A stretch of DNA of 64,000 bases from NCBI GenBank assembly GCA_052400685.1, contig JBQTGJ010000006.1; one strand, 5' to 3'. The position numbers were made by a program, and so were the translations under genes. Of this stretch, positions 25,947-33,517 are shown piece by piece. How positions within the stretch are numbered: the first letter of the stretch is position 1; every line of letters begins with the position of its first letter. The DNA is from CAZHHH01 sp052400685. GTDB taxonomy: Bacteria; Bacteroidota; Bacteroidia; Bacteroidales; Marinilabiliaceae. The notes under the pieces are model-generated. The model had not been told where the DNA came from. It did no database searches and worked only from the letters and a program-made list of their open reading frames with translations.

Positions 25947-27920
25947 TTAAAGGACAGTTATTTCAGTACGTCTGTTTTTCGCTCGCCCCTCTTCCGTCTC
26001 ATTATCCGCCACCGGTTGATTCATGCCAAACCCCATGTATTTCAAACGGGATGCATCAACCCCCTTATCTACCAGATATTGATAAACCGCTTTTGCCCTG
26101 TTTTCAGACAGCCGCTGATTGTAATCGGCCCTCCCCTGGTTATCGGTATGCCCCCCTATCATAATTTTAACATCCGGATTGGTCGATAAAAATTCGAGTA
26201 ACCCCTCTAACTCCGATGTAGACTCTCCCCGCAAAGAATAAGAATTCAACTCAAAAAATATATTTTCAAGCGTCATCATAGCCCCCCGATGAACAGGATT
26301 AAGAGGAATATCCAGATAATAGGGCTGATCCAAAGGATGCGCCCTTCCAATATCAAAATGCCCCGAATAGAAGAGATAACCAGGATGCGAAGCTCTAAAG
26401 GCGAAACGCCCACCCAGCGGAAGACATACCAAAAAATCGCCCGACTTCTGATTACTCTTCGACGACACAATATTGACACCGGTTTTCAAATCATTCAGTT
26501 CAAATTCTGCCGGCAATGTAGCACCGGTTTCAGCATCAAAAACACGCCCTTTTACATACGTAACAGGCTGCGGACGCAATGGCTCCGGCAAATTAAGCCA
26601 ATAAATGCGTTTATTTTTCGAATCACTTTCGCGTCCGTCACTGGCCAGATAACCCTTGTCACCACTGGCATTGACTACAAAACCAACCTCATCGCCCGGC
26701 GTATTAATGGGCACACCCAGGTGTAGCGGGATATCCCATTCGCCCGTCGATTTTTTGCGACTCAAATAAATGTCAGAAGCGCCCATCCCGGCCCGTCCGT
26801 TCGACGAAAAATAAAGCGTCTGGTTATCCTGATGCAAAAAAGGAGAACTCTCGTCCTTCTCGGTATTAATATTTTTACCCAGACACCTCAAATCTCCGAA
26901 AACAGGCGTCCCATCGTCAGTAAAACGCTGAATGGTAGCCCGCCATATATCTTTACCACCAACACCTCCCGGACGATTACTAACAAACATTATGGTTCTG
27001 CCATCCGACGAGAAAGTAGGCTGTGACTCCCAATAAGGCGTATTTACCGGCATCCCTAAATTAACCGGATCGCTCCACACAGAACCTTCCTTCTGTGAAA
27101 AATAAATATCACAACTGCCACGCCCATCCGGGCGACCGCATGCTGTAAAAAAAAGCCAGTTCCCGTCGGCCGATAATGACTGGGCTCCTTCATTACCGGG
27201 TGTATTTATGCTTCCCTCCAGTTTTTTCCGGGGTAACCAAAGAGAATCCCCCCTCTCGGATATATAAAAATCTTCCTGAAAATAGAGCGCCGATTTAGGC
27301 AACTCCTTCTCTTTAAACAATTGGTAGTCGCGCGGCACGAGCACTGTGAACACCATATACTTCTCGTCGGCAGTCAAACTCGGCCAGTAAGCATCCAAAT
27401 CGTCATTCACCCCATCGCCGGCCGAGTAGAGATCAATATTATAACGATTGCTCATCGCTTCCATGGCGAACCTTGTGCGCCTTAGCCAATCGTTAACCCG
27501 CGGCATTGAATGCTCATTGGCAAAGCGCCATTTATAGCGATCAAACCACGTTAAAGCCTCTTCATAATCAGCCAGGTTATACGCGGCAACGCCTATGTTA
27601 TAAAACGACAGCGGAAAAAAAGTAGAATCAATAGCCACCGACCGCCTCAAAAAATCAATCTCCTTATCATATTCACCCTTCTGATGAAACAAATCGGCAA
27701 TCACCAGATACGGTTCTATAAAATCAGGCTCTTTGGCTATCGCTTTTATCAATAATTCGTAAGCCTCATTGTTTTTCCCCATACCAAAATAATTACGGGC
27801 TTCTTCATAAAGTTTTATTGCTGAACGGTTTTTGGTCGACAGCTCCTTTTGTCCCACAACCACAATCGGCAATAGCAATAACATTAAAACCACCAACAAT
27901 CGTAAATGAAAAACTTTCAT
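25947..27920 (-). CDS. OmpA-family outer-membrane protein with TPR and PD40 repeats
   Basis: 657 residues from the ATG at 27920, which begins the signal peptide MKVFHLRLLVVLMLLLLPIV. A longer frame starts 13 codons earlier inside a 141-bp element and is rejected. TPR repeats ~25-140 (AYELLIKAIAKEPDFIEPYL). WD40-like PD40 blades ~175-430 (YWPSLTADEKYMVFTVLVP, GGKDIWRA). A carboxypeptidase-regulatory-like domain ~440-530. OmpA peptidoglycan-binding domain ~545-657 (IGGHTDNQGRADYNQRLSEN). This domain order matches PorE-type proteins that join outer membrane and peptidoglycan in Bacteroidota. It lies 21 bp upstream of the regulator and may be co-transcribed with it. A T9SS role is only suggested by architecture. 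Confidence 0.9.
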   Translation of the reverse strand: MKVFHLRLLVVLMLLLLPIVVVGQKELSTKNRSAIKLYEEARNYFGMGKNNEAYELLIKAIAKEPDFIEPYLVIADLFHQKGEYDKEIDFLRRSVAIDSTFFPLSFYNIGVAAYNLADYEEALTWFDRYKWRFANEHSMPRVNDWLRRTRFAMEAMSNRYNIDLYSAGDGVNDDLDAYWPSLTADEKYMVFTVLVPRDYQLFKEKELPKSALYFQEDFYISERGDSLWLPRKKLEGSINTPGNEGAQSLSADGNWLFFTACGRPDGRGSCDIYFSQKEGSVWSDPVNLGMPVNTPYWESQPTFSSDGRTIMFVSNRPGGVGGKDIWRATIQRFTDDGTPVFGDLRCLGKNINTEKDESSPFLHQDNQTLYFSSNGRAGMGASDIYLSRKKSTGEWDIPLHLGVPINTPGDEVGFVVNASGDKGYLASDGRESDSKNKRIYWLNLPEPLRPQPVTYVKGRVFDAETGATLPAEFELNDLKTGVNIVSSKSNQKSGDFLVCLPLGGRFAFRASHPGYLFYSGHFDIGRAHPLDQPYYLDIPLNPVHRGAMMTLENIFFELNSYSLRGESTSELEGLLEFLSTNPDVKIMIGGHTDNQGRADYNQRLSENRAKAVYQYLVDKGVDASRLKYMGFGMNQPVADNETEEGRAKNRRTEITVL

Positions 27921-27949
27921 ACAAAAAGGGTTCAATCCATTAATAATTA

Positions 27950-28090
27950 GTGCTTGCATAAAAAGTCCAGCTTCGGTGTTATGCTTGTCCTCAAAAAGGT
28001 TATTTACCGAAATAAACTAACCTTTCCAGAACTTTTCGGGGCTATAATCTGAACATTTTTCATCAAGCACTTAAGTTTTCGTGATGGCAC
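27950..28090 (+). mobile_element. 141-bp hairpin element, copy G (subfamily II)
   Basis: GTGCTTGCATAAAAAGTCC at the left and GTGCCATCACGAAAA on the other strand at the right. It is exactly 141 bp with an exact TAATTA duplication (27944-27949, 28091-28096). The acyltransferase stop codon TAA (28094-28096, minus strand) lies inside the right target copy. Confidence 0.93.
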
Positions 28091-28093
28091 TAA

Positions 28094-28831
28094 TTATTCG
28101 TCGGCACTTTCTAGTATACGTCGGGTTTTAAGCATCAGTCCATCAATGTCATTATGAAAATCAGCCGGATGAATAACCGGGTGAATAACCAGCCCGGCGC
28201 GCGCCGGCACAATGTTATAAAACCCCTTGCGCTTTATTTTATAGCTATTAACAATCGTTATCGGCAAAATATCCAGCCCCAGTTCAAAAGCCAGCTTAAA
28301 AGCCCCCTTCTTAAACGGACGCATCTCCTTGTTACGACTTCTAGTGCCTTCTGGAAAAATGACCACCGAATTGCCATTCACCAACTTATTTTTTGCTTCT
28401 TCCAATGAATGCATCGCAGCCCGCGGCGACGAGCGATCAATAAAAATATGCCCCACCTTTTCGCTGGCAAAACCGATAAAAGGAACTTTACGCAATTCCT
28501 TCTTCATCAACCACCTAAAATCGACAGGCAAATAGCCATAGAGCAAAAAAATATCCCACCCCGTTTGATGATTGGCTACTATCACGTACGATTTTTTACG
28601 CTCAATATTCTCCTTCCCTTTCACAAAGGCCCATACGGGCGTTAACCAACACGACACACGCGCCCAACAATGTCCCATAAAACTCCCAGCACGAGGTGAT
28701 ATAGCCAACGCAAACAACGCCGCCAAAATGGCAAACACAATTGAATTAACCAACATTAAAGGCGTGAAAACAAACCATTTATAAGGCTGGTACAGCCAGT
28801 ACCACCACAAAAACTCCTGTTTCCTTTCCAT
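28094..28831 (-). CDS. 1-acyl-sn-glycerol-3-phosphate acyltransferase (PlsC family)
   Basis: 245 residues. It would acylate lysophosphatidic acid at the inner membrane during phospholipid synthesis. Acyltransferase motifs are present: NHQTGWD (H-x4-D, near 88-94), the block FIDRSSPRAAMHSLEEAKNK, and VIFPEGTRSRNKEMRPFKKG near 158-177. An N-terminal hydrophobic helix (~20-42; FTPLMLVNSIVFAILAALFA) anchors it. It ends in the target duplication of element copy G. A -7 box TATTTTTG is at 28876-28883 on the minus strand. Confidence 0.92.
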   Translation of the reverse strand: MERKQEFLWWYWLYQPYKWFVFTPLMLVNSIVFAILAALFALAISPRAGSFMGHCWARVSCWLTPVWAFVKGKENIERKKSYVIVANHQTGWDIFLLYGYLPVDFRWLMKKELRKVPFIGFASEKVGHIFIDRSSPRAAMHSLEEAKNKLVNGNSVVIFPEGTRSRNKEMRPFKKGAFKLAFELGLDILPITIVNSYKIKRKGFYNIVPARAGLVIHPVIHPADFHNDIDGLMLKTRRILESADE

Positions 28832-28875
28832 TGTACCAACCAGGGAATTATTGAACTGTTTATATAAGTTAAATA

Positions 28876-28883
28876 CAAAAATA
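28876..28883 (-). promoter_or_regulatory. -7 box for the PlsC-family gene
   Basis: TATTTTTG on the minus strand, an exact TAnnTTTG match, 44 nt before the start codon. A TTTG stands 24 bp upstream, a little far for a -33 box. Confidence 0.45.
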
Positions 28884-29032
28884 GCATTTCACTACTTAAA
28901 CGCACCACAAACCACATCAAATATGGCCAAATAATAGAATAAAACTATTGCATGAGTTTAGTTGTACCGCATATTCCCCGAATCGTGCCTTCCGCTGCAA
29001 TTACTCACGCGTTGCACTTTGGGGCATAACGC

Positions 29033-29067
29033 AAAAAAGGATGCTTCCAAACCCGGAAGCATCCTTT
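29033..29067 (-). terminator. Intrinsic terminator after the DUF3078 gene
   Basis: AAAGGATGCTTCC, a 6-base loop, GGAAGCATCCTTT: a 13-bp perfect stem. Read leftward it is followed by TTTTTTGC. It lies 19 bp past the stop codon at 29086. Confidence 0.85.
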
Positions 29068-29085
29068 ATACGTCTCAAAAAATTA

Positions 29086-29967
29086 CTAAAATTTATAGTT
29101 GAGTCCAAATCCCAACAACTGCCTCGTTTGTACCCGGGCTCCATGCGCCAGACCGTCATCATCCACATATTTCACGTCATCATCGTAAAGCAGGTTAAGC
29201 GAAACCACTGCCGTAAGCCACTCATTAATCCGCATATTGAGACGCGTCTCCCAGTCTACATCAATATGACCGGGCTCATCAGCTAAATTCGAAAACAAAT
29301 CCAGCCGCGTAAAAAAATCCACATTTTTAATAATATTGCTATGCTTGTAAACCCCTTTCACGTAGGCTCCATATTCGATCCTGCTGTTATCGCCGGGCTC
29401 AACACCATAAGCGCCTGCCAACGACAAAGAATCATCCAGTACAAAGGTCCCTTTTCCTGTAACCGGCGACAAATACATCGAAAACTTATCATTGGGTTTG
29501 TAGTCCATCCCCAACGAAAAAACCAAATAAGCCGGCGAAAACCATTCCGACAACACTTTTGTGTTTTCCGGCGGATCCTGATAACCTGTGGTCATCTGCG
29601 TTTTAAAATCCATAAGACCAGTATAAAACCAACGTTTCGAGGCTTTATAACCATATTTGGAGCTCAAAAGCAACCGGTCGTCGGTTTTTATCAGGTTATC
29701 AGAACCTTGCTGACTCAAACCATAACCAACCGTCATACTGTTATCCCAGGCCGAATTATCTTTGGCATAATTGGCAAACACATTCAGCAACAGATTTCCT
29801 GAAACCGAATTTTGCCCCCCTGCAGCCCAATTGTTAAGTGATACTTGCGAAAACGTAACAGCAACGTCGCCCCCTTTTTTCCAATGTTTTATACTATCAG
29901 TCGGTTCCTGCGCCCACATAACGAGCGGCATAAACAAAAGTAAAGTAAATATAAATACCTGTTTCAT
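29086..29967 (-). CDS. DUF3078 outer-membrane protein
   Basis: 293 residues from the ATG at 29967 (signal peptide MKQVFIFTLLLFMPLVMWAQ). The frame is open a further 29 codons upstream into a decayed 141-bp element, so the longer start is rejected. The family hallmark VTFSQVSLNNWAAGGQNSVS follows the signal, and the rest is alternating beta-strand sequence ending in an aromatic residue (LLGFGLNYKF), as in outer-membrane barrels. Function of DUF3078 proteins is not established. It has its own terminator and no clear partner gene. Confidence 0.85.
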   Translation of the reverse strand: MKQVFIFTLLLFMPLVMWAQEPTDSIKHWKKGGDVAVTFSQVSLNNWAAGGQNSVSGNLLLNVFANYAKDNSAWDNSMTVGYGLSQQGSDNLIKTDDRLLLSSKYGYKASKRWFYTGLMDFKTQMTTGYQDPPENTKVLSEWFSPAYLVFSLGMDYKPNDKFSMYLSPVTGKGTFVLDDSLSLAGAYGVEPGDNSRIEYGAYVKGVYKHSNIIKNVDFFTRLDLFSNLADEPGHIDVDWETRLNMRINEWLTAVVSLNLLYDDDVKYVDDDGLAHGARVQTRQLLGFGLNYKF

Positions 29968-30012
29968 AAAACTTAAGACTATAAAAAATTTAAAACTATA
30001 ATTAAAATATTT

Positions 30013-30147
30013 GCAGGAGGACGCAAAAGCCAGATAAGATATATTCAAATTCAAAACTTACACAGCCCAAAAAACGTGAGTTTACCCATATAAAAAACAT
30101 TTTAAAGGGAAACGTAACGAAAAAAATGGCGTCTTCTTGCTGATGAC
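30013..30147 (-). mobile_element. 141-bp hairpin element, decayed copy H2 (subfamily II)
   Basis: The right end reads GTCATCAGCAAGAAGACGCC on the other strand, matching the subfamily II single end. The inner segment CAGATAAGATATATTCAAATTC matches the inner repeat region only in part. The left boundary is unclear (30007-30015). It abuts copy H directly. Confidence 0.6.
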
Positions 30148-30149
30148 TA

Positions 30150-30291
30150 GAGTCTGTCCATAAACTAAGTGTTTAAAATATAAAGTTCAAATACGAGGCT
30201 CGCGAAGTCATAAAAATCAAGGCGTTTACTTTTCGTAAATGACTGTTTTTATGACAAGCATAACGAAGTCGTTGACTTTATAGACAAACAC
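30150..30291 (-). mobile_element. 141-bp hairpin element, copy H (subfamily I), overlapping the MscS stop codon
   Basis: GAGTCTGTCCATAAAC, inner repeat AAGTGTTTAAAATATAAAG, and the single end GTGTTTGTCTATAAAGTC on the other strand; 142 bp. Flanks TGACTA and TATTTA are a poor duplication. The MscS gene's TAG stop (30291-30293, minus strand) is TA of the flank plus the element's first G. Confidence 0.88.
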
Positions 30292-31118
30292 TATTTAACC
30301 TGATATAAATGCACATCGCTTTGAGGGAAAGGTATCGAAATGCCAGAAGCATCGAACGCTTTTTTCACTGCTTCCTGCACCTCAAAAAATACATCCCAGT
30401 AATTGGCACTATCCAACCAAACACGCGTCACCAGATTAACCGAACTGTCGCCCAACGATACGACCCCTACAAAAGGAGCCGGATCATGATGAATGCGACT
30501 ATCGGCATTAACGATCTCCAGGATGATATTACGCGCCGCATCAATACTATCGGTATAACCAATGCCAAAAGTCCAGTCCACCCTACGCACAGGCTCTACA
30601 CTGTAATTAATCATCGAGCCGGTTGAGAGTGGCCCATTAGGAATTATAATACGTTTTTTATCAGGGGTATTTAAAACCGTTGCGAAAATATCAATGGCCA
30701 CCACCGTCCCGGCATACCCTTGTGCCTCAATATAGTCCCCAACTTTAAAAGGTTTCATGATTAGCAAAATAACACCACCCGCAAAATTTTGCAAGGTGCC
30801 CGACAAAGCCATACCTACCGCCAAACCAACGGCACCTAACAGCGCTATAAAGGATGTCATCTGCACTCCAACCATGCTCACAATACTGATAAACAGTAAA
30901 ATTTTAAGTGTAATACCCAACAGGTTAATCAAAAACGTCTGCAATGTTGGGTCAAAAGAACGTAGCTCAAACACTTTTTTTACCGCCTTCACCAGTTTCC
31001 CTATTAAAAACAAGCCAATGACTAATGTGAGTATAGCCAATAGAATCTTACCACCATAAGTTGTCACCAACTCCATCATTTTATCAGAGTCAGGAAGTAA
31101 ATTCAATAAATTTTCCAT
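30291..31118 (-). CDS. Mechanosensitive channel, MscS family
   Basis: 275 residues from the ATG at 31118 (MENLLNLLPDSDKMMELVTT); the 29 extra upstream codons are not family-like. Three membrane helices (~22-42, 60-82, 90-118). The pore helix TM3 is the conserved GAVGLAVGMALSGTLQNFAGG, then the beta domain MKPFKVGDYIEAQGYAGTV and a C-terminal alpha/beta domain. It opens under membrane tension to release solutes at hypo-osmotic shock; size is close to E. coli MscS (286). Its stop codon is at the edge of element copy H. Confidence 0.93.
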   Translation of the reverse strand: MENLLNLLPDSDKMMELVTTYGGKILLAILTLVIGLFLIGKLVKAVKKVFELRSFDPTLQTFLINLLGITLKILLFISIVSMVGVQMTSFIALLGAVGLAVGMALSGTLQNFAGGVILLIMKPFKVGDYIEAQGYAGTVVAIDIFATVLNTPDKKRIIIPNGPLSTGSMINYSVEPVRRVDWTFGIGYTDSIDAARNIILEIVNADSRIHHDPAPFVGVVSLGDSSVNLVTRVWLDSANYWDVFFEVQEAVKKAFDASGISIPFPQSDVHLYQVK

Positions 31119-31317
31119 AAGGTTAAATTGTAAAGTTATCTCACAAAATAAAGACATTATTATCACAAAGTCCAATAAGTTTAAGGCTAACCAGTAAAAT
31201 AACAATCTAATTTACAATTGATTTCGTCAGACCTCAATTCTAAAAATTCAATTAAAAACATAATCAGGCCGCTGCTTTGCCGAATAATTTCGATCAATTA
31301 ACCTACAAAGCTTAACA

Positions 31318-31365
31318 AAAAGGAGACCCGTAAAACCTTCTTTCAGGCTTTACGGGTCTCCTTTT
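31318..31365 (-). terminator. Intrinsic terminator downstream of the NigD-like gene
   Basis: AAAAGGAGACCCGTAAA (31318-31334) and TTTACGGGTCTCCTTTT (31349-31365) make a perfect 17-bp stem with a 14-base loop and T-rich tails on both strands. It is 68 bp past the NigD-like stop codon, with an element fragment in between. Confidence 0.85.
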
Positions 31366-31382
31366 ATTCTATTAATAAATAC

Positions 31383-31432
31383 TTGCCGAAAACGTCAAAT
31401 GCAACGCAAAAAGCCGAACTTTATAGACAAAC
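31383..31432 (-). mobile_element. Fragment of a 141-bp hairpin element (copy P, subfamily I single end only)
   Basis: About 50 bp: AACGCAAAAAGCCGAACTTT then ATAGACAAAC, matching only the single-repeat end. It is followed by TTTAATTA. The NigD-like stop codon TAA lies in the flanking TTTAAT. The other end is missing. Confidence 0.5.
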
Positions 31433-31433
31433 T

Positions 31434-32087
31434 TTAATTATATCTATAAACAAAGGATTGCGGCGTATAAAGCTCATCATCTGCTCTAAACCAAATATTA
31501 ACCGAATCCTGTCCTGCCACCTGAAATTGCTCCAAAGGCACACTCATAAGTACCCGATATCGCTGGTAAGTCTCATCATCATTGGCATCATGATGAAAAT
31601 CGAGCGCTACATGGTCTTCTTTATCTTGCCGTTCCTCATCATAAACCACATCAAAATAATGAGCTGTATCATTACCTAAAAAGGTAAACTCCAGATTCAA
31701 ATAATCTTTGCTAATCCAAAGCGAAGAAATTGTTACCGGATCATTAGCTAACGTATCCCTTACTTCGTCGTTCGCCACCAAAACACTTTTAGTATAAATA
31801 TCCTGAATGGAAACAACATCCACCTTAAGACCATTGGTTACTGTGGACACTGAATTTACAACAGAATACTGAACCAATACGCGTTGGCCATCTTCAATTT
31901 CGTAACCGGCGGGAATACTGACAGGAAATAATGTATTACCCTGGTCGGTCTCAATTGTCAGCGTACTGAAGGTTGAACCGACCAAATTTCCTACTTCTGT
32001 ATAATAGGTCTCGGAATCATCATCGGTCATACAAGAAGGCAGCATCAACGACAGAATAATAATAAAGGGAAAAATCAATTGTTTCAT
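31434..32087 (-). CDS. NigD-like lipoprotein
   Basis: 217 residues from the ATG at 32087; another ATG lies four codons upstream. Lipobox LMLPSC gives a lipidated Cys. The body matches NigD-like proteins: an N-terminal beta domain (GSTFSTLTIETDQGNTLFPV, GQRVLVQYSVV) and a C-terminal beta domain (YLNLEFTFLG, YRVLMSVPLEQF). The molecular role of NigD proteins is not established; one founding member lies in a bacteriocin cluster. It is divergent from the nitrogen operon. A -7 box TATATTTG lies at 32115-32122. Confidence 0.82.
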   Translation of the reverse strand: MKQLIFPFIIILSLMLPSCMTDDDSETYYTEVGNLVGSTFSTLTIETDQGNTLFPVSIPAGYEIEDGQRVLVQYSVVNSVSTVTNGLKVDVVSIQDIYTKSVLVANDEVRDTLANDPVTISSLWISKDYLNLEFTFLGNDTAHYFDVVYDEERQDKEDHVALDFHHDANDDETYQRYRVLMSVPLEQFQVAGQDSVNIWFRADDELYTPQSFVYRYN

Positions 32088-32114
32088 AACGTTCGTCATT
32101 AAGATTTTATACTA

Positions 32115-32122
32115 CAAATATA
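32115..32122 (-). promoter_or_regulatory. -7 box for the NigD-like gene
   Basis: TATATTTG on the minus strand, an exact TAnnTTTG match, 28 nt before the start codon at 32087. No clear -33 box. Confidence 0.45.
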
Positions 32123-32210
32123 ACTTTTACTCTTTAAGATGCAGCATCTGCTAAAGGGTTGCCTTCCTCATTTCAACAATTTTGCTCCCTATTAATAATC
32201 AAAAAACACA

Positions 32211-32257
32211 TTTTTAGATATATACCCCCATAAAAAAAGGGGGTATATATCTAAAAA
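32211..32257. promoter_or_regulatory. Perfect 19-bp inverted repeat in the divergent NigD/nitrogen-operon region
   Basis: TTTTTAGATATATACCCCC, a 9-base A-rich loop, and GGGGGTATATATCTAAAAA. It lies about 58 bp upstream of the outer-membrane-protein -7 box and 88 bp beyond the NigD -7 box. Both flanking genes start here, so a terminator would serve neither; an operator, or a barrier to transcription between the two, is more likely. Confidence 0.7.
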
Positions 32258-32314
32258 ACATATGAATTAATGTTTTTTCACACAAAACATAGGGGGTCGT
32301 ATTATAAAATAGTA

Positions 32315-32322
32315 TATTTTTG
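32315..32322 (+). promoter_or_regulatory. -7 box for the nitrogen operon
   Basis: TATTTTTG, an exact TAnnTTTG match, 90 bases before the ATG at 32412. No TTTG at the -33 spacing, suggesting activator dependence. Confidence 0.5.
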
Positions 32323-32411
32323 CACCATATCCTATTAAAAAGAAAGTAGGAAACCATAAAAACAACGAAAATAGAAGACAATACCTATTTATTAATTTAA
32401 TACCATCAACC

Positions 32412-33074
32412 ATGAAAAAACTTTTCTTTATCGCAGCAGCCATTCTGACTCTGACAAGCATTAAAGCCCAGGAGCTAAATGTAGGAGTAGATTTTTATAA
32501 CCGCTACGTTTTTCGCGGTGTTGATTTTGGTAGTTCACCAAGCCTTCAGCCTTCCATCGAATTCAGCTCAGGCAATTTTACGCTTGGTGCATGGGGAGCT
32601 TATTCAACCGGAAATGGCTCAATGGGCGAATTTGGCGAAGCCGACTTATATGCTTCATACGGCTTTGATTTCGGATTAAGCGTTGGAGCGACTTCCTACT
32701 ATTACCCCGGCAGTTCTTGGTTCGAGTTAGACGACGGCGTGTCAAGTCATGCCATCGAGCTGAACCTTGGATATGAAATATCAGGGTTCTCACTGAGTGG
32801 TAACTACATGCTTAACAACTCCGAGGACGGAGCCGGGGCCGAGGATGGCATCATGTATTTTGAAGCAGGCTACGGAACCGATCTTTTCAACGTCTTTATT
32901 GGCGGCGGTGACGGATGGCACTCTACCGAAGGAAATTTCCAGGTGGTAAATATTGGCATCGGCACCTCCAAAGAAATCAAAGTTTCAGACACCTTCTCAA
33001 TACCTGTGAATGGTGCCGTCATTCTAAACCCAAACACCGAACAGCTTCATCTGGTTGTGGGTATCTCATTCTAA
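32412..33074 (+). CDS. TorF-like putative outer-membrane porin of the nitrogen operon
   Basis: 220 residues. Signal peptide 1-19 (LTLTSIKAQ). The mature start LNVGVDFYNRYVFRGVDFG is the conserved opening of TorF-type (gcw_chp) putative porins. The remainder is glycine-rich, aromatic, alternating strand sequence ending in LHLVVGISF, as expected for a small beta-barrel. It is first in an operon with PII and the ammonium transporter, so it may help nitrogenous solutes cross the outer membrane. That role is inferred from position only. Confidence 0.82.
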   Translation: MKKLFFIAAAILTLTSIKAQELNVGVDFYNRYVFRGVDFGSSPSLQPSIEFSSGNFTLGAWGAYSTGNGSMGEFGEADLYASYGFDFGLSVGATSYYYPGSSWFELDDGVSSHAIELNLGYEISGFSLSGNYMLNNSEDGAGAEDGIMYFEAGYGTDLFNVFIGGGDGWHSTEGNFQVVNIGIGTSKEIKVSDTFSIPVNGAVILNPNTEQLHLVVGISF

Positions 33075-33144
33075 AGACTTATACCGGGAGCTTCAACAGA
33101 GGGCTCCAGGTTTAAATAAAACTAACCATAAAAAATTAAAACCT

Positions 33145-33492
33145 ATGAAACGTATCGAAGCCATTATTCGACTGACCAGGTACGAGGCAGTCAGAAAAGC
33201 TCTGGCAGAGCAGGACATTACTTTCTTTTCATACTGGGATGTAAGAGGTGTAGGCATTGCTACCGAAGGTCATTTGTACCGCGGCACTATTTACGACACC
33301 AGTATTATTGAACGTCGATTAGTATCGATCGTGGTAAGAGACGAAAATGTTGAAAAAACCATTGAGACGATTACAAAAACAGCAAGGACCGGCGAAATCG
33401 GAGATGGCCGGATTTTTATATCCGATGTTGAAGACACGATTCGCATAAGAACAGGCGAAAGGGGCCCTGAAACCCTATACGAAAAAAAGTAA
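33145..33492 (+). CDS. PII-family nitrogen regulatory protein (divergent T-loop)
   Basis: 115 residues from the ATG at 33145 (MKRIEAIIRLTRYEAVRKAL); the frame is open 30 codons upstream but that part is not PII-like. Typical ferredoxin-like fold blocks: VRGVGIATEGHLYRGTIYD (T-loop), then TARTGEIGDGRIFISDVED and IRIRTGERG. PII trimers bind ATP/ADP and 2-oxoglutarate and, as GlnK, plug AmtB. A Tyr aligns with the modified Tyr51, but the usual GRQKGH segment reads GIATEGH, so the ligand Gln39 is replaced and one residue is deleted. It is 70 bp after the porin gene and 25 bp before the transporter, a classical glnK-amtB pair. Confidence 0.93.
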   Translation: MKRIEAIIRLTRYEAVRKALAEQDITFFSYWDVRGVGIATEGHLYRGTIYDTSIIERRLVSIVVRDENVEKTIETITKTARTGEIGDGRIFISDVEDTIRIRTGERGPETLYEKK

Positions 33493-33517
33493 TGTAACAC
33501 ATTTAAATTGAATTATT

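Noticed and set aside
27921..27959. Longer start for the OmpA/PD40 protein (13 extra codons)
   Set aside because: The extra codons come from the end of element copy G; the next ATG begins a proper signal peptide.
29968..30054. Longer start for the DUF3078 protein (29 extra codons)
   Set aside because: They lie in a decayed element and would place residues before a clean signal peptide.
32211..32257. Palindrome as an intrinsic terminator
   Set aside because: Although it has T and A runs, both adjacent genes start and run away from it, so it has no gene to terminate.
33055..33144. Upstream extension of the PII reading frame
   Set aside because: The 30 codons overlap the end of the porin gene and have no PII similarity; MKRIEAII is the standard N-terminus.
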